A stretch of 64,000 nucleotides of DNA from Planctomycetaceae bacterium (GCA_017795105.1 CP051247.1:5408001-5472000), one strand, 5' to 3'. Positions 1 to 12,991 are shown, numbered from the stretch's first letter. Notes: a model not told the origin generated them from the sequence alone. A program made the numbers and translations.

Positions 1-545
1 AGCTTCCGGTCGTATTTGAACTTCGGCGGCCCCGGATGAATGATTGCGAACAGCTCCTGGTCGGGCATCATCTCGATCACGCCGATCGCCATCATAATTC
101 GCAGGCCGGTGATCCACGGGTTGTCGAGAGTGTCTCCAGCTCCGGTGGTCGAACCGATGATCTGGTCGAGCCAGGAGAACATCGAGGTCTCCAGGTTCTT
201 TGTGGCAGCGAGCAGAACAAGAGAGCCTTTGAACCACTGCTCAAGGTCCTTCTCAAGTTCCGGATCCAGTTCCTGCACGCGGAAGAAACGGCGGAGGATG
301 AAGCGGAAGACCGGGATGGCGATCAGGCCGAGCAGCAGTCGGAACAGGGGCCGGAGAATCGGCGAGAGGATTTTGACCTGATACAGAAGTCGAAACAGAC
401 TGCCCACAGCGACGGGAATCCCGAGAAAATTAACACGAATCGGATCCAGCTTCAGTGCCGTTATAAACAAATCGCCATGCGGGGGACAGACAAACTCTCG
501 CCGTCTCCCGCCCGCCTCGTAAGCGGAAACGGATTCAGACGGCAT
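1..545 (-). CDS. Conserved hypothetical membrane protein, C-terminus outside window
   Basis: The minus strand is open from an ATG at 545 to the window edge, giving 181 visible residues and no stop, so the gene is truncated by the window. I do not recognise the family. Residues about 45-90 are rich in Leu/Ile/Phe with interspersed Arg (for example LLLGLIAIPVFRFILRRFF) and probably form one or two membrane or amphipathic segments. A more polar region follows, with MPDQELFAIIHPGPPKF near the edge. It is divergent from the TPR gene at 632 and shares an 86-bp intergenic gap with it. No clear ribosome binding site precedes the ATG. That the plus-strand frames over this stretch are shadows is inferred from the hydrophobic pattern seen only on the minus strand. 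Confidence 0.6.
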   Translation of the reverse strand, partial: MPSESVSAYEAGGRRREFVCPPHGDLFITALKLDPIRVNFLGIPVAVGSLFRLLYQVKILSPILRPLFRLLLGLIAIPVFRFILRRFFRVQELDPELEKDLEQWFKGSLVLLAATKNLETSMFSWLDQIIGSTTGAGDTLDNPWITGLRIMMAIGVIEMMPDQELFAIIHPGPPKFKYDRK

Positions 546-631
546 CGGGCTCAGCGAATTCACAGACTCATCACGGAAAATTGCGAAGCTCTTCACTGGG
601 ACTGTGCAGACTGTGCACCGTGGAGAACCTG

Positions 632-1594
632 ATGAACGATTCCCTCGTGACATTTCAGCAGCTCAAATCCGACGGCGTCGCCGCCTATCGCCGCAAGGAT
701 TTTGCGAAAGCGGCGAGCTGTCTTCAGCAGGCATTGGAAATCGATGGGGCTGATCCATCGCTCTGGGAACTTCTCGGCATGGTTTCCCTGCAGAACCAGC
801 AGCTGCACGATGCCCTCGATGCTTTTCAGCAAGCGATTCGCATTAATCCCCATCGGGCCCTCGCCTACATTAACATTGGGGCGATCTACAACCGCCTGCG
901 GGAGTACGATTTCGCGATCGATTTTCTGCAGAAGGGGATCCAGAGGGATCGACGCTCGATTGAAGGTTTCTACAACCTGGGCATCGCCTATCGACGTCAG
1001 GGAGAGCACACACTGGCCGTGTCCGCCTTAAAGGAAGTGCTGCGACAGAATCCGGTCGAATGGGAAGCGTGGTATCAGATCGGGAAAATCTACCGGGACC
1101 AGGGCAACCTGACGCGAGAGATCGCCAGCTACCGCAAGGCGCTCGAAATCGTGCCCGATAATTCTCGCGTTCAGAAATCACTCGCAGCTGCCAAACAGGA
1201 ACAGAGCCAGCAGCAACAGCAGGCGAGTCCGTTTGGACGTATGGTCGAAACCGATGCCCCGCGCCAGACGACCTCGACCACGATGCTTCCTGCTCTCTCC
1301 TCAGTGGAGCGGATGGAAGATCGAAAGATCATCGGCATGTGTGCGCTGGCTGCCGAGATCTCGGGACGCGAACTGCACGCGGCTCTGCTGACCATGCGGC
1401 CCTTGCTGGAAAAGCTGACGACCGGCGTCACCTCCGGGAACTTCCGAGCGTCGATGTTCCGCCAGACTCAGCAGAATTACCGTTATGCGGCGCGCGACAT
1501 CGCACGCAAACGCGAACTGCTGCAGCAGAAAATGGTCCAGCTCAAGACGCACGAGAACGAAGTTCTGGGGCTGCTCGAGCGAAAGCTCGGCTGA
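632..1594 (+). CDS. TPR-repeat protein
   Basis: A 320-residue protein with about five consecutive tetratricopeptide repeats over residues 8-180; clear repeat signatures are ALEIDGADPSLWELLGMVSL, AIRINPHRALAYINIGAIYN and GFYNLGIAYRRQGEHTLAV. TPR arrays form helical scaffolds for protein-protein contacts. The repeats are followed by a Gln-rich linker (QEQSQQQQQ) and a C-terminal helical region of about 110 residues that ends in a likely coiled coil (DIARKRELLQQKMVQLKTHE). I chose the ATG at 632 because GGAGA lies at 622-626; an upstream in-frame start at 581 would add 17 residues with no domain content. There is no signal peptide, so it is probably cytoplasmic. Its partner is unknown. Confidence 0.8.
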   Translation: MNDSLVTFQQLKSDGVAAYRRKDFAKAASCLQQALEIDGADPSLWELLGMVSLQNQQLHDALDAFQQAIRINPHRALAYINIGAIYNRLREYDFAIDFLQKGIQRDRRSIEGFYNLGIAYRRQGEHTLAVSALKEVLRQNPVEWEAWYQIGKIYRDQGNLTREIASYRKALEIVPDNSRVQKSLAAAKQEQSQQQQQASPFGRMVETDAPRQTTSTTMLPALSSVERMEDRKIIGMCALAAEISGRELHAALLTMRPLLEKLTTGVTSGNFRASMFRQTQQNYRYAARDIARKRELLQQKMVQLKTHENEVLGLLERKLG

Positions 1595-1632
1595 CGAATC
1601 CGAGAACGCGATGCTTGCTGTTTGCGTCGGGT

Positions 1633-2007
1633 TCAGTCCGCTTCGGGGGCCGGCTTCTTGACGGGATATCCGCTCCAGATGAACTTCTTGGCGGCCTTGG
1701 ACGTCTGGCCCGATTCGAGCATCTTGAGGATCTCGCGAATCGAGACGTTCGTGTGCAGAACCTTCTCGATCTGCTTGTAGGTATCCTGAGGCACGTGGTG
1801 AACGCCGTTGCCGGGCCCACTTTCGAGAATGGATCCCTTTTGATTGAAGACGGCATACAGAATGGTGCGATCGTGAATCTTCGTGCGAGTCTTCACCGAT
1901 TCGGCCATCTTGCCCTTGGCCCGATTGGCATTCACCGAGTAGGCGTCGGGCCGCTCGAACATGATGCCAATAACGTTCCAGTCCTTACCGCTGCTGAATG
2001 GCCACAT
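1633..2007 (-). CDS. Conserved hypothetical protein
   Basis: A 124-residue soluble protein of unknown function. The start ATG at 2007 has GAGGA about nine bases upstream, which supports translation. The sequence is basic in its C-terminal third (SGQTSKAAKKFIWSGYPVKK) and contains FERPDAYSVNANRAKGKMAE near the N-terminus. I see no catalytic motif, signal peptide or membrane segment. It lies 96 bp downstream of the 1341-residue gene on the same strand and could be co-transcribed with it. It is convergent with the TPR gene, 38 bp away. Confidence 0.6.
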   Translation of the reverse strand: MWPFSSGKDWNVIGIMFERPDAYSVNANRAKGKMAESVKTRTKIHDRTILYAVFNQKGSILESGPGNGVHHVPQDTYKQIEKVLHTNVSIREILKMLESGQTSKAAKKFIWSGYPVKKPAPEAD

Positions 2008-2103
2008 CGTTTTGATCCTCGGGGTCTGCTCAGAAGAGAAGGGCGATTGCCTGCGGCGGGATGATATAACGAAACCCGCCCGAGCCGCCAGTCGCCCCGT
2101 CGA

Positions 2104-6129
<4,026 letters not shown>

Positions 6130-6477
6130 TGAGTTAACGTGTGCTTTCTCACAGACGAACAGGTCCGGACGAGGCCGAAATGCTCACATGACTTTAGCAG
6201 ATGCCGGATACGATTACAGCCTCGTCCTGAAACGTGTCGATGGGAGCTCTTTTCATTAACTCCGTAATTCCGTCGCGGTCAAATCCCCAATTGACGGAAT
6301 TCGCCGCTTCGATGGAATCCGACGAGAACTCGACTTGCGGGGGCCTCGGGGCACGTCGGGCCTTTCGGTTGTGTCGACGCGCGTTCCGCTATAATGAGCC
6401 TCCCTTTCGATCGCTGTGAATCAAATTATCTTGTCCGCGCGGCTCCACCGGCTTCGCTGAACGGAAATGAGGATCTG
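6130..6477. other. Intergenic region between divergent genes
   Basis: This 348-bp region separates the 1341-residue gene (minus) from the LmbE-like gene (plus) and should hold both promoters. Short open frames occur (around 6234-6419) but lack coding features. The only strong motif is a perfect TATAAT near the LmbE gene, listed separately. Confidence 0.5.
6390..6395 (+). promoter_or_regulatory. Candidate -10 hexamer for the LmbE-like gene
   Basis: TATAAT, an exact match to the sigma-70 -10 consensus, lies 82 bp upstream of the chosen start at 6478. A poor -35 (TTGTGT at 6369-6374) is only 15 bp upstream. The assignment rests on the hexamer and its position alone. Confidence 0.3.
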
Positions 6478-7203
6478 ATGCAGGAACTTCCCGAACCGCT
6501 GGACGTGATCGCTGTGGGCGCCCACCCGGACGACGTCGAGATCGGCTGTGGCGGTACTCTCGCCATGCTGGCCCGGCAGGGATATCGCGTCGGAATCGTC
6601 GATTTGACCGACGGCGAGCCGACGCCACTCAGTCCGGGACCGGAAGTTCGCCTCGCCGAGGCTCAAAAAGCCGCCGAGATCCTCGGAGTCGCTGTCCGCG
6701 AGATTCTTGATTTGCCCAATCGACGTCTGTTCGATTGTTATGAAGCTCGAGTGGCTCTGGCGAAGGTCTTCCGGCGATATCGGCCGAAGATCGTGCTGGG
6801 GATCGCCGATAAGACTCCGCTTGCCTCACCGGATCACTGGCAGGCTGTCCAGATTACCGATGCCGCCGTGTTCTATTCCCGTCTGACGAAGTGGGATGGC
6901 GAGTTCGACGGCTTGCCAGTGCACACAGTCTCCCGGCAGTTGTGGTATCCGCTGGGGTTACGACGCATGCCCTATCCGGAAGGTTCGCGACACTTCGTGA
7001 CCGATATCTCCGATGTACTCGATATCAAACTGAATGCCATTAAGGCCTACGAGACGCAGTTCCCGGAGTCGAAAGCTCACGTCTATCAGATGGTGGAGAG
7101 CCAGGCGCGGTTCTTCGGGGCCGCAGCGGATTATTCGGCTGGTGAGATGCTGATCAGCCCGATGGTTCTCGGCGTCCGCGACCTGATGAAGTCGCTGCTG
7201 TAA
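6478..7203 (+). CDS. PIG-L/LmbE family deacetylase (BshB1-like)
   Basis: A 241-residue protein of the LmbE/PIG-L family. These are zinc-dependent hydrolases that remove N-acetyl groups from N-acetylglucosaminyl conjugates. The zinc-binding signature AHPDD is at residues 15-19, with the following EIGCGGT, and a later PDH places the third likely zinc ligand at H120. The length and the phrase DLTDGEPTPLSPGPEVR resemble the bacillithiol deacetylase BshB1 subgroup. No bshA or bshC lies in the window, so a role in bacillithiol synthesis is inference. The start ATG at 6478 is preceded by GAGG at 6469-6472; an upstream frame opening at 6394 would add 28 residues unlike the family. It is probably cytoplasmic. 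Confidence 0.88.
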   Translation: MQELPEPLDVIAVGAHPDDVEIGCGGTLAMLARQGYRVGIVDLTDGEPTPLSPGPEVRLAEAQKAAEILGVAVREILDLPNRRLFDCYEARVALAKVFRRYRPKIVLGIADKTPLASPDHWQAVQITDAAVFYSRLTKWDGEFDGLPVHTVSRQLWYPLGLRRMPYPEGSRHFVTDISDVLDIKLNAIKAYETQFPESKAHVYQMVESQARFFGAAADYSAGEMLISPMVLGVRDLMKSLL

Positions 7204-7431
7204 CGAAACCTGCTGTCGGCAAAGTCGACCGGCTGATCACGCGTCGGATCGGACCGTCAATCGAAGTCATCAACTCGTAAGTTGCGTTCGGTTGGCCAGT
7301 TGGTCAGAATATGTGAAGTTCGCCCGCTGCAGGCGTCTTTCGGATTCTTCTCCAATCCAACCTGTTGCCTGGCGATGTCGGCCGGTGAACTTCGAACGAT
7401 AGAATCCGCACTGCCAAGTAGTCTTATCATT

Positions 7432-8172
7432 ATGCCTGACCTCCGATTCGGCCAACTGAGTATCACGGGTAACTTCAGGAAGAACAACGAAGATAATCTT
7501 CATGTCGACCCGGAAAAGCGGTTCTTCATCGTCGCCGATGGGATGGGGGGCCAGAGCGCCGGCGAGAAAGCGAGCCAGCTGGCTGTCGAGCTCGTCCCCA
7601 AGAAGCTCAACGATCTGATCGATTTCATCGACGACACGGATGAGCGAATTCACCACGCGATCGACGAAGCGGTCGGCAACGCCAATGCAGAGATCATGGC
7701 CCTCGGCCGGATCGATCCTGAACTGCACAACATGGGCACGACCATCGTGCTCCTTGTCTGGGTGGCCGACACATTCTACATCGGCAATGTCGGCGACAGC
7801 CGGGCTTACCGTTTGCAGGGTGGGAAGTTTGAGCAACTGACCAAAGACCATTCGCTGACTCAGGCTCTGCTGGAAGCGGGAACGATTAACGCCGAGGAAG
7901 CTCGCTCGCATCGTTACAAGAACGTCCTTTATCGTTACCTCGGCTCCAAAGAAGGGGGCGAAGGGGTGACGATGGCCGATGTCGCGGTCCAGACCGGCGA
8001 CCGGTTCCTCCTCTGCACGGACGGTGTGACCGACGGTCTTTCCGACGAAGAATTGCAGAAGGTTCTTGAGGAAGAAGGCGATCCGCAGAAAGCTGCCGAT
8101 GCCGTGATCCTCGCCGCTCAAAAAGGCGGTTCGCGGGACAACATCACCTGCATCGTGCTTGATGTCGTTTAG
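7432..8172 (+). CDS. PP2C-family serine/threonine protein phosphatase
   Basis: A 246-residue stand-alone PP2C (PPM) phosphatase, the usual length for bacterial Stp/PrpC enzymes. Diagnostic motifs are in order: a metal-binding NNED near residue 16, VADGMGG, GNVGDSRAYR, TKDHSLT, LCTDGVTDGLSDEE and the C-terminal SRDNITCIV. The acidic Mn/Mg-binding residues are present, so it should be active, dephosphorylating Ser/Thr on targets of Hanks-type kinases. No kinase gene is adjacent. I chose the ATG at 7432 because the protein then begins directly at the conserved PDLRFGQLSITG; upstream in-frame codons to 7282 would add a non-conserved leader. There is no signal peptide and no good Shine-Dalgarno sequence. 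Confidence 0.92.
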   Translation: MPDLRFGQLSITGNFRKNNEDNLHVDPEKRFFIVADGMGGQSAGEKASQLAVELVPKKLNDLIDFIDDTDERIHHAIDEAVGNANAEIMALGRIDPELHNMGTTIVLLVWVADTFYIGNVGDSRAYRLQGGKFEQLTKDHSLTQALLEAGTINAEEARSHRYKNVLYRYLGSKEGGEGVTMADVAVQTGDRFLLCTDGVTDGLSDEELQKVLEEEGDPQKAADAVILAAQKGGSRDNITCIVLDVV

Positions 8173-8228
8173 GTTTCCGCCGCGGTCGTATCGGCGTCAT
8201 TGAATTTTGCGAAACGGACGGCCGCATC

Positions 8229-9899
8229 GTGTCAGCTTCGAATCGACCGGCAGAATCATCGAGTCTGGAGACTCAAGCTCCGGAGACTTCGCGGGAAGAA
8301 ACTCCGTCTCGTCTCGGCTGGCTGCTGGCTGTCGGGGTGCTGGCGACGACTCTGTTGCAGGTGATCGTGCTGAATCTTCCGGCGATTCCGCTGGGCGTTC
8401 CCGGTGAATGGACCTGGCCGCGAATCGAAGAGGACTCGCTGCAGGTCATTGAACTCATCGTAGCGCTGGTCCTGCTAGCCGCGATCGGTGGTCTCACCTT
8501 CTGGGGACTGCGGTTTTTCTCGACGGACGAAAAAGATGGCAAACCCCAGACAGACGACCGCATCATGCGAGTCGCCTGTCTGGCCGGAATGGTGGTGCTC
8601 TCCTTTTTCATGATCGGGGCAATCCGGGCGGTTCCGATTGGCATCCACGGCACCACCGGCACGACATGGGTCACGTACTATCCCCGGATGTCGGGCTATT
8701 ACACCGAAGCGATGAAAGATCCCCGTCCGGTGGGAGAGTTTCTGGCCGGCTATGAAGAGGTCGTTCGCGAAGGGGATTTTCTGCACCAGGGAACGCATCC
8801 ACCCGGGTTGATTCTCTACTTCAGAGGACTCAAAGGACTTTGCACGAGCTTTCCCGCGTTGACGTCGAGCATTCTGGCGATGGAGTCCCCGGCCCTTTCC
8901 GATGGTCTTGAGATTTTGGACCAGCTCTCCGTTGCCGGGCCGTTTACGTTTGGTCGCCTGGATCGAGCCGTGCTCGTTCTGAATCTCTGGGTCACTGAGT
9001 TCCTGGCCGCGTTAACGGTCGTGCCGCTGACATTGCTGATCGGTCGATTCTGGAGCCCAAGGGCAGGGTGGCTCTCTGCCGGGTTCTGGCCGCTCGTCCC
9101 GGCACTGGCTCTCTTTCTGCCGAAATCCGACCTGCTGCTGCCCCTCTTCGGCATGGCGACGGTTCTGTTTTGGATCCTCGCCGTTCAGAAACGCAGCTAT
9201 GTTTTCGCGTTCCTCGCGGGGTGCGTGCTCTGGTTCGGGCTGATGATCTCTCTGGCGTTGCTAGTCGTTCCGGTGATTCTTGCAGCGTTTATGCTTCTCT
9301 CACTTCCGGCTCGGATTGGGCCAATGACGGGAGCCGAACGGGTCTCATTCGGGAAGCTTGTCAGCGGACTTTCTCCTGCGTTTATTCTCACTGCGGGGGC
9401 GGGCGTTGTGCTTCCCTGTCTGCTTCTGTGGGGAGTTGCTGATCTGAATCTGTTCACGGTTTGGTGGTTGAATTTGGAGAACCACGCCGCCTTCTACGAT
9501 CATAATCCGAGGACGTGGTGGAAATGGCTCGGCGTCAATCCGGTTGAATTCGCTTTCGGCCTGGGGCCTGCGGTGAGCGTTCTGGTCGTCGGGAGTCTTG
9601 TTCAGGCGGTACGCAGCCGGCTTCGAAGCCAGGCGGATGCGTTTGTTCTCGCTGTCCCTGGAGTCTGGGCGCTGCTGTGGCTGAGCGGAAAGAACATGGG
9701 CGAGGCAGCTCGGCTGTGGATCTTCCTGATGCCGTTGTTCGTTGCCTGTGGGGGACTGCTGATCGCCCGGTGGCAGGAGGGAAGCGAAACCCGCAGCCTG
9801 GCTAGAACCTGGGGGATCTGCCTTCTTTGTCAGTTCATCGTTGCCGTCGCCACGGTCACCGGAATTGATGGCTTCGACTTCTCCACATTCCTGAGATAG
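8229..9899 (+). CDS. Polytopic membrane protein, GT-C glycosyltransferase-like
   Basis: A 556-residue integral membrane protein with roughly ten to twelve hydrophobic segments, starting at a GTG (8229). A 35-residue polar N-terminus is followed by segments such as LLAVGVLATTLLQVIVL, LIVALVLLAAIGGLTFWGL and ACLAGMVVLSFFMIGAI. A long loop between the third and fourth segments carries GTHPPGLILYF near residue 190. His-Pro-Pro-Gly of this kind is seen in the first periplasmic loop region of PMT/ArnT-like (GT39/GT83) glycosyltransferases, so a lipid-linked sugar transferase is plausible. I cannot identify the substrate or confirm the catalytic acid. It lies 56 bp after the PP2C gene. Confidence 0.65.
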   Translation: MSASNRPAESSSLETQAPETSREETPSRLGWLLAVGVLATTLLQVIVLNLPAIPLGVPGEWTWPRIEEDSLQVIELIVALVLLAAIGGLTFWGLRFFSTDEKDGKPQTDDRIMRVACLAGMVVLSFFMIGAIRAVPIGIHGTTGTTWVTYYPRMSGYYTEAMKDPRPVGEFLAGYEEVVREGDFLHQGTHPPGLILYFRGLKGLCTSFPALTSSILAMESPALSDGLEILDQLSVAGPFTFGRLDRAVLVLNLWVTEFLAALTVVPLTLLIGRFWSPRAGWLSAGFWPLVPALALFLPKSDLLLPLFGMATVLFWILAVQKRSYVFAFLAGCVLWFGLMISLALLVVPVILAAFMLLSLPARIGPMTGAERVSFGKLVSGLSPAFILTAGAGVVLPCLLLWGVADLNLFTVWWLNLENHAAFYDHNPRTWWKWLGVNPVEFAFGLGPAVSVLVVGSLVQAVRSRLRSQADAFVLAVPGVWALLWLSGKNMGEAARLWIFLMPLFVACGGLLIARWQEGSETRSLARTWGICLLCQFIVAVATVTGIDGFDFSTFLR

Positions 9900-10036
9900 C
9901 CGACGAGCTGGGCGAGTTGACTGCGGGTTGTGACGGTTGCAACGGCGCCGCGGGTTCTTCTGCAGAAAGCGACCATGCGGATCGATATTGCCTCCAGAGG
10001 TCCCTCCGCCTTCTCCTCTGCAAGCTATCGTTGAGT

Positions 10037-10861
10037 ATGAGACTCCTTCTACCGACCCTGCTTCTCGGACTGCTCGCCCTCACCGGCTGTGCAGAAGAGG
10101 AGCGTCTGTTCCATGAGGTGAAACATCCTCGTGAGATCCTCAAGGTCGCGGAAGTCAATCAGTACCTGAAGATCGTTAACGAACTTCCTGACAAGCAGTT
10201 GCCGCCTCTTCCTCCGCTGTTGTCGCCCGTTCCGCGATGGGACGCTGATCGTGAGCTCTCCGTGCAGGGGCTCGTCAACGAAGAACGGAAACGCAATGGC
10301 CGGCAGTGGCTTTCCGAGTCTGTTGTCGTTGAACTTCAGTCCGACCGGTGGCTGCAGAAACTGCTGGAGAAGAACGGGCTTTCGACTGAGCAGTTCCTGG
10401 GACTGGCCGAAACGATCTGCACGGCAGCCGCTCGAACACGCTTCCCGGAGGTCGACGAACTTCGCCGGACTGTGCACCACGGACAGGCTGAGATTTCGGA
10501 TCTGCAGCAGCGAGAAGAAGTTTTCTCGACGCTTCCGCCGGAAGAACAGTACGAAGTTCTGCGGCAGGCCGCCTGGTTGACCCGGGTCGATCGAGCTCAG
10601 GATCTGCTGGCGGTGCCGGACGAGAATGTCGCGCTGCTCGAACGGCATTGGGAAGTGATCGCCCCGTTCCTGCCCGACGAAGTGAAACAGGATCCCCTGG
10701 CAGACATCGTCGATGTGCTGCAGGAATTCGGGATCCCATTCGAGGAACTCCCGGGCACAGGTTCCGATGCGGATCTGGTCTGGTCGCCCGATGAGGGGGA
10801 TGCTATCGTCGGCCACTCGGCCCGTTCGAAAGCCATCGAGATCAACGAAGTCTCTTATTGA
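10037..10861 (+). CDS. Predicted lipoprotein of unknown function
   Basis: A 274-residue protein beginning MRLLLPTLLLGLLALTGC, a textbook type II signal with lipobox LTGC and Cys at residue 18. It should therefore be lipid-anchored outside the cytoplasm. The rest is soluble, mostly helical and acidic, with no recognised domain. I chose the ATG at 10037 because it begins directly at the signal peptide; the open frame extends upstream to 9917 but that sequence is not signal-like. The next gene starts 52 bp downstream on the same strand, so the two may be co-transcribed. Confidence 0.72.
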   Translation: MRLLLPTLLLGLLALTGCAEEERLFHEVKHPREILKVAEVNQYLKIVNELPDKQLPPLPPLLSPVPRWDADRELSVQGLVNEERKRNGRQWLSESVVVELQSDRWLQKLLEKNGLSTEQFLGLAETICTAAARTRFPEVDELRRTVHHGQAEISDLQQREEVFSTLPPEEQYEVLRQAAWLTRVDRAQDLLAVPDENVALLERHWEVIAPFLPDEVKQDPLADIVDVLQEFGIPFEELPGTGSDADLVWSPDEGDAIVGHSARSKAIEINEVSY

Positions 10862-10913
10862 GTTGCGCGCACGGAAGCGCAGCCGGATCGAATCTCCAGC
10901 AGATGGCGGAGCC

Positions 10914-11597
10914 ATGGAAACAACTCTTCATCAGCAGTTGAAGGCCTGGTATTGCCCGGATGCCTCACTGTATGAGCAGCAGCTCGGCTCGTACCGTATC
11001 GACGTGCTCGAATCCGACCGTGTGATCGAGATTCAATGCAGTTCGCTCGCAGCAATTCGTGACAAGGTGCGGACGCTGTCTGCCAGTCATGATGTTACGC
11101 TGGTGAAGCCGATCATCCGCCGGCGAATGATTCAGCGCCGCCGCTATTCGCAGGTCCTGGGACGCCGCCTGTCACCGAAAGTCGGAGAATGGCTCGATGT
11201 CTTTGAAGAGTTCGTGCACTTCGTCACGGTGTTTCCACAGCCTCGACTCACCCTGGATCTGGTGATGGTCGATGTCGAAGAGATCCGCCGTCCTCCCCGT
11301 CGCCGCTGCCGGAAAGGGTATCGCGTCGAAGATCGAATGCTGCTCGAAGTGATCGAGACACGGTCTCTTCGATGTGGAGCGGACCTTTATTCGCTGTTGC
11401 CCGCTCCGTTACCGCCGCAGTTCACGACCGCAGAAATTGCAGAAACTCTTCAGCAGCCTCGCTGGGTCGCTCAGAAAATCGCGTACTGTCTGCGAGAGTG
11501 CGACGCCGCAAACGCGATCGGGAAGATCGGCAATGCAATTCAGTATGAGCGCACTGATGAGATTGCCGATCGACCAGGGTGCGATGTAGCCGCTTAG
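10914..11597 (+). CDS. Predicted PD-(D/E)xK nuclease-like protein with C-terminal HTH-like region
   Basis: A 227-residue protein. Its N-terminal 50 residues contain YRIDVLESDRVIEIQCSS followed by an Ile-Arg-Asp-Lys helix. The pattern I-D, about nine residues, E-I-Q matches the D...ExQ variant of the PD-(D/E)xK nuclease core as found in CoiA-type proteins; I infer a nuclease-like fold from this local pattern. The middle is very basic (RPPRRRCRKGYR), consistent with nucleic-acid binding, and the C-terminal about 70 residues (FTTAEIAETLQQPRWVAQKI) look like a winged-helix segment. The ATG at 10914 is preceded by GGCGGAG. Function is unproven; a DNA-processing role is the best reading. Confidence 0.6.
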   Translation: METTLHQQLKAWYCPDASLYEQQLGSYRIDVLESDRVIEIQCSSLAAIRDKVRTLSASHDVTLVKPIIRRRMIQRRRYSQVLGRRLSPKVGEWLDVFEEFVHFVTVFPQPRLTLDLVMVDVEEIRRPPRRRCRKGYRVEDRMLLEVIETRSLRCGADLYSLLPAPLPPQFTTAEIAETLQQPRWVAQKIAYCLRECDAANAIGKIGNAIQYERTDEIADRPGCDVAA

Positions 11598-11709
11598 ATC
11601 AGACTTCTTATAAGAGTAGCGGCCTTCAACGACGTGAGATGATCATCTGCAGGCCATTTAACGCTCATACGTCGCGACTCGGTCGGCAATGTACTCTGCC
11701 GACCGGAAG

Positions 11710-12381
11710 TCAGGCTTCAATCAGCCCTTCACGGATGGCGTATCGAGCGAGCCGAACGCGATCGTTCAGCTTAAGTTTCTTCATGATGCGGTACTTGTGA
11801 CTGTCGACTGACTTGGCCGACAGATGCATCATTGATGCGATTTCCTTGACGGAGAATCCTTCGGCCAGCAGGCAGAGGACCTCCCGTTGCCGATCCGTCA
11901 GACCGTCATCTCCGTTCCGCCTGTCCTCGAGACTCGGCAGTTCCTGCACGGCGTTCATCACCAGTTCAGAGCGATAGGTCGCTCCCAGACAGACACTGTG
12001 CAGACAGCGATAAATCACGTGAGGCGAATCAGCCCGCGTGATGATCCCCGCCGGCTCCTTTTCCATGAGCGCTCGAATGGACGTCGGATTCTCATCGGCA
12101 ATGAGAAGGACAACCACACGGTGCGGAGCCCCGAATCCCGAGATCTGCTCGACGATATCGCTGGCCGGCGTCGAGCCCCAGCGATCCACCAAAAACAGAA
12201 CGGTCTCGGAGAGTTCTCGAGCGATCTGTATCACTCGGGGAAGCCCGCATGCGACATCAATCTGTTCGAACAGCCCCCATTCCTTGACCAGTGCCCGAAT
12301 GGCTTCGCAAACAAATGGGTTGGGATCCGCGACCACCAGCGTCTCCCCGCATGTTTCCCGTACTTTTCGACTGTCTATCAT
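11710..12381 (-). CDS. LuxR-type response regulator with altered receiver domain
   Basis: A 223-residue two-domain regulator. Residues 12-130 form a receiver-like domain with the acidic-pocket segment VVADPNP and a candidate phosphoacceptor D66 in FLVDRWG. The usual beta-5 Lys is absent, because the corresponding segment reads GIITRADSP, and the usual second acidic residue is replaced. Residues about 158-223 are a clear LuxR (GerE) helix-turn-helix: LTDRQREVLCLLAEGFSVKE, then SAKSVDSHKYRIMKKL. It should bind DNA as a dimer. The ATG at 12381 was preferred over a GTG at 12402 because GGAGGG sits nine bases upstream. No histidine kinase is adjacent. Confidence 0.85.
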   Translation of the reverse strand: MIDSRKVRETCGETLVVADPNPFVCEAIRALVKEWGLFEQIDVACGLPRVIQIARELSETVLFLVDRWGSTPASDIVEQISGFGAPHRVVVLLIADENPTSIRALMEKEPAGIITRADSPHVIYRCLHSVCLGATYRSELVMNAVQELPSLEDRRNGDDGLTDRQREVLCLLAEGFSVKEIASMMHLSAKSVDSHKYRIMKKLKLNDRVRLARYAIREGLIEA

Positions 12382-12991
12382 GAACGTTGACCCTCCGCTC
12401 ACCTTTCCGAACTGCCGTCCTGGCCTGATTTCGGTCCGCCTTGGCCCGACTCCTACTTAGATACTTCGGAAATTATCCCTCATGATTTTGATGGATGTTC
12501 AGTAGGCCGCGTTCGCTATGACAGGACTTGTCACACCTAACGGAAGCCGTCCGTGGTTTGACCCACGAATCGTACCTTAGATGTCTATTTTTACACGTTA
12601 GGGTGTACATGGGACTTTATTGATTACAACTGTTTTCCGGGCTCAACTGGGGTGCACTCGGTATGAATACGGATGGGAAATGCGTCGAACTGTCGCCATT
12701 TCAAGATATTTGAGAGTGACAACCCGTCAGGTTTTTCCCTGTAGTTGCATTTCCCAGTGACATTTTGCCGCAGGCTGAATCGCTCCGCAGGTGTTCGCCC
12801 TACAACGATTATCGCAGTCCGTAAGGCATAAGTCCCACACGGGTGTTCAGATGGAGCAACGTTTTGCTGCAACAGCGTGGAAAAAAGGCGACATCGCGTG
12901 AGATTCTGACATAGGTTTGAAGCGAACGTTCTGCCCGAAGCGGGTCATCAGTCGAGCAGGACGGGAAATTCATTCGGAAGAGGTCAATCTC
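12382..12991. other. Long, AT-richer intergenic region between divergent regulators
   Basis: About 610 bp with no convincing gene between the LuxR-type regulator (minus) and the CheY-like gene (plus). By eye it is noticeably less GC-rich than its surroundings (for example TTTATTGATTACAACTG near 12616). Short minus-strand frames at 12624-12872 and 12809-13021 have no recognisable features. Small inverted repeats occur (TACAC...GTGTA at 12592-12607) but no T-run terminator. It probably carries both regulators' promoters; a small RNA cannot be excluded. Confidence 0.5.
12391..12396 (-). promoter_or_regulatory. Ribosome binding site deciding the LuxR-type regulator start
   Basis: GGAGGG on the minus strand lies nine bases before the ATG at 12381. 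It falls inside the reading frame of the alternative GTG start at 12402, so it favours the ATG. Confidence 0.6.

Noticed and set aside
36..632. A 198-codon plus-strand frame at the start of the window
   Set aside because: The minus strand over this stretch codes a protein with membrane-like segments from ATG 545; the plus frame is low complexity and acidic.
1339..2064. A 241-codon plus frame over the TPR gene end and the 124-aa gene
   Set aside because: It overlaps two better-supported genes in other frames and shows no domain.
12624..12872. An 82-codon minus frame in the long intergenic gap
   Set aside because: No ribosome binding site, domain or signal peptide; composition looks random.
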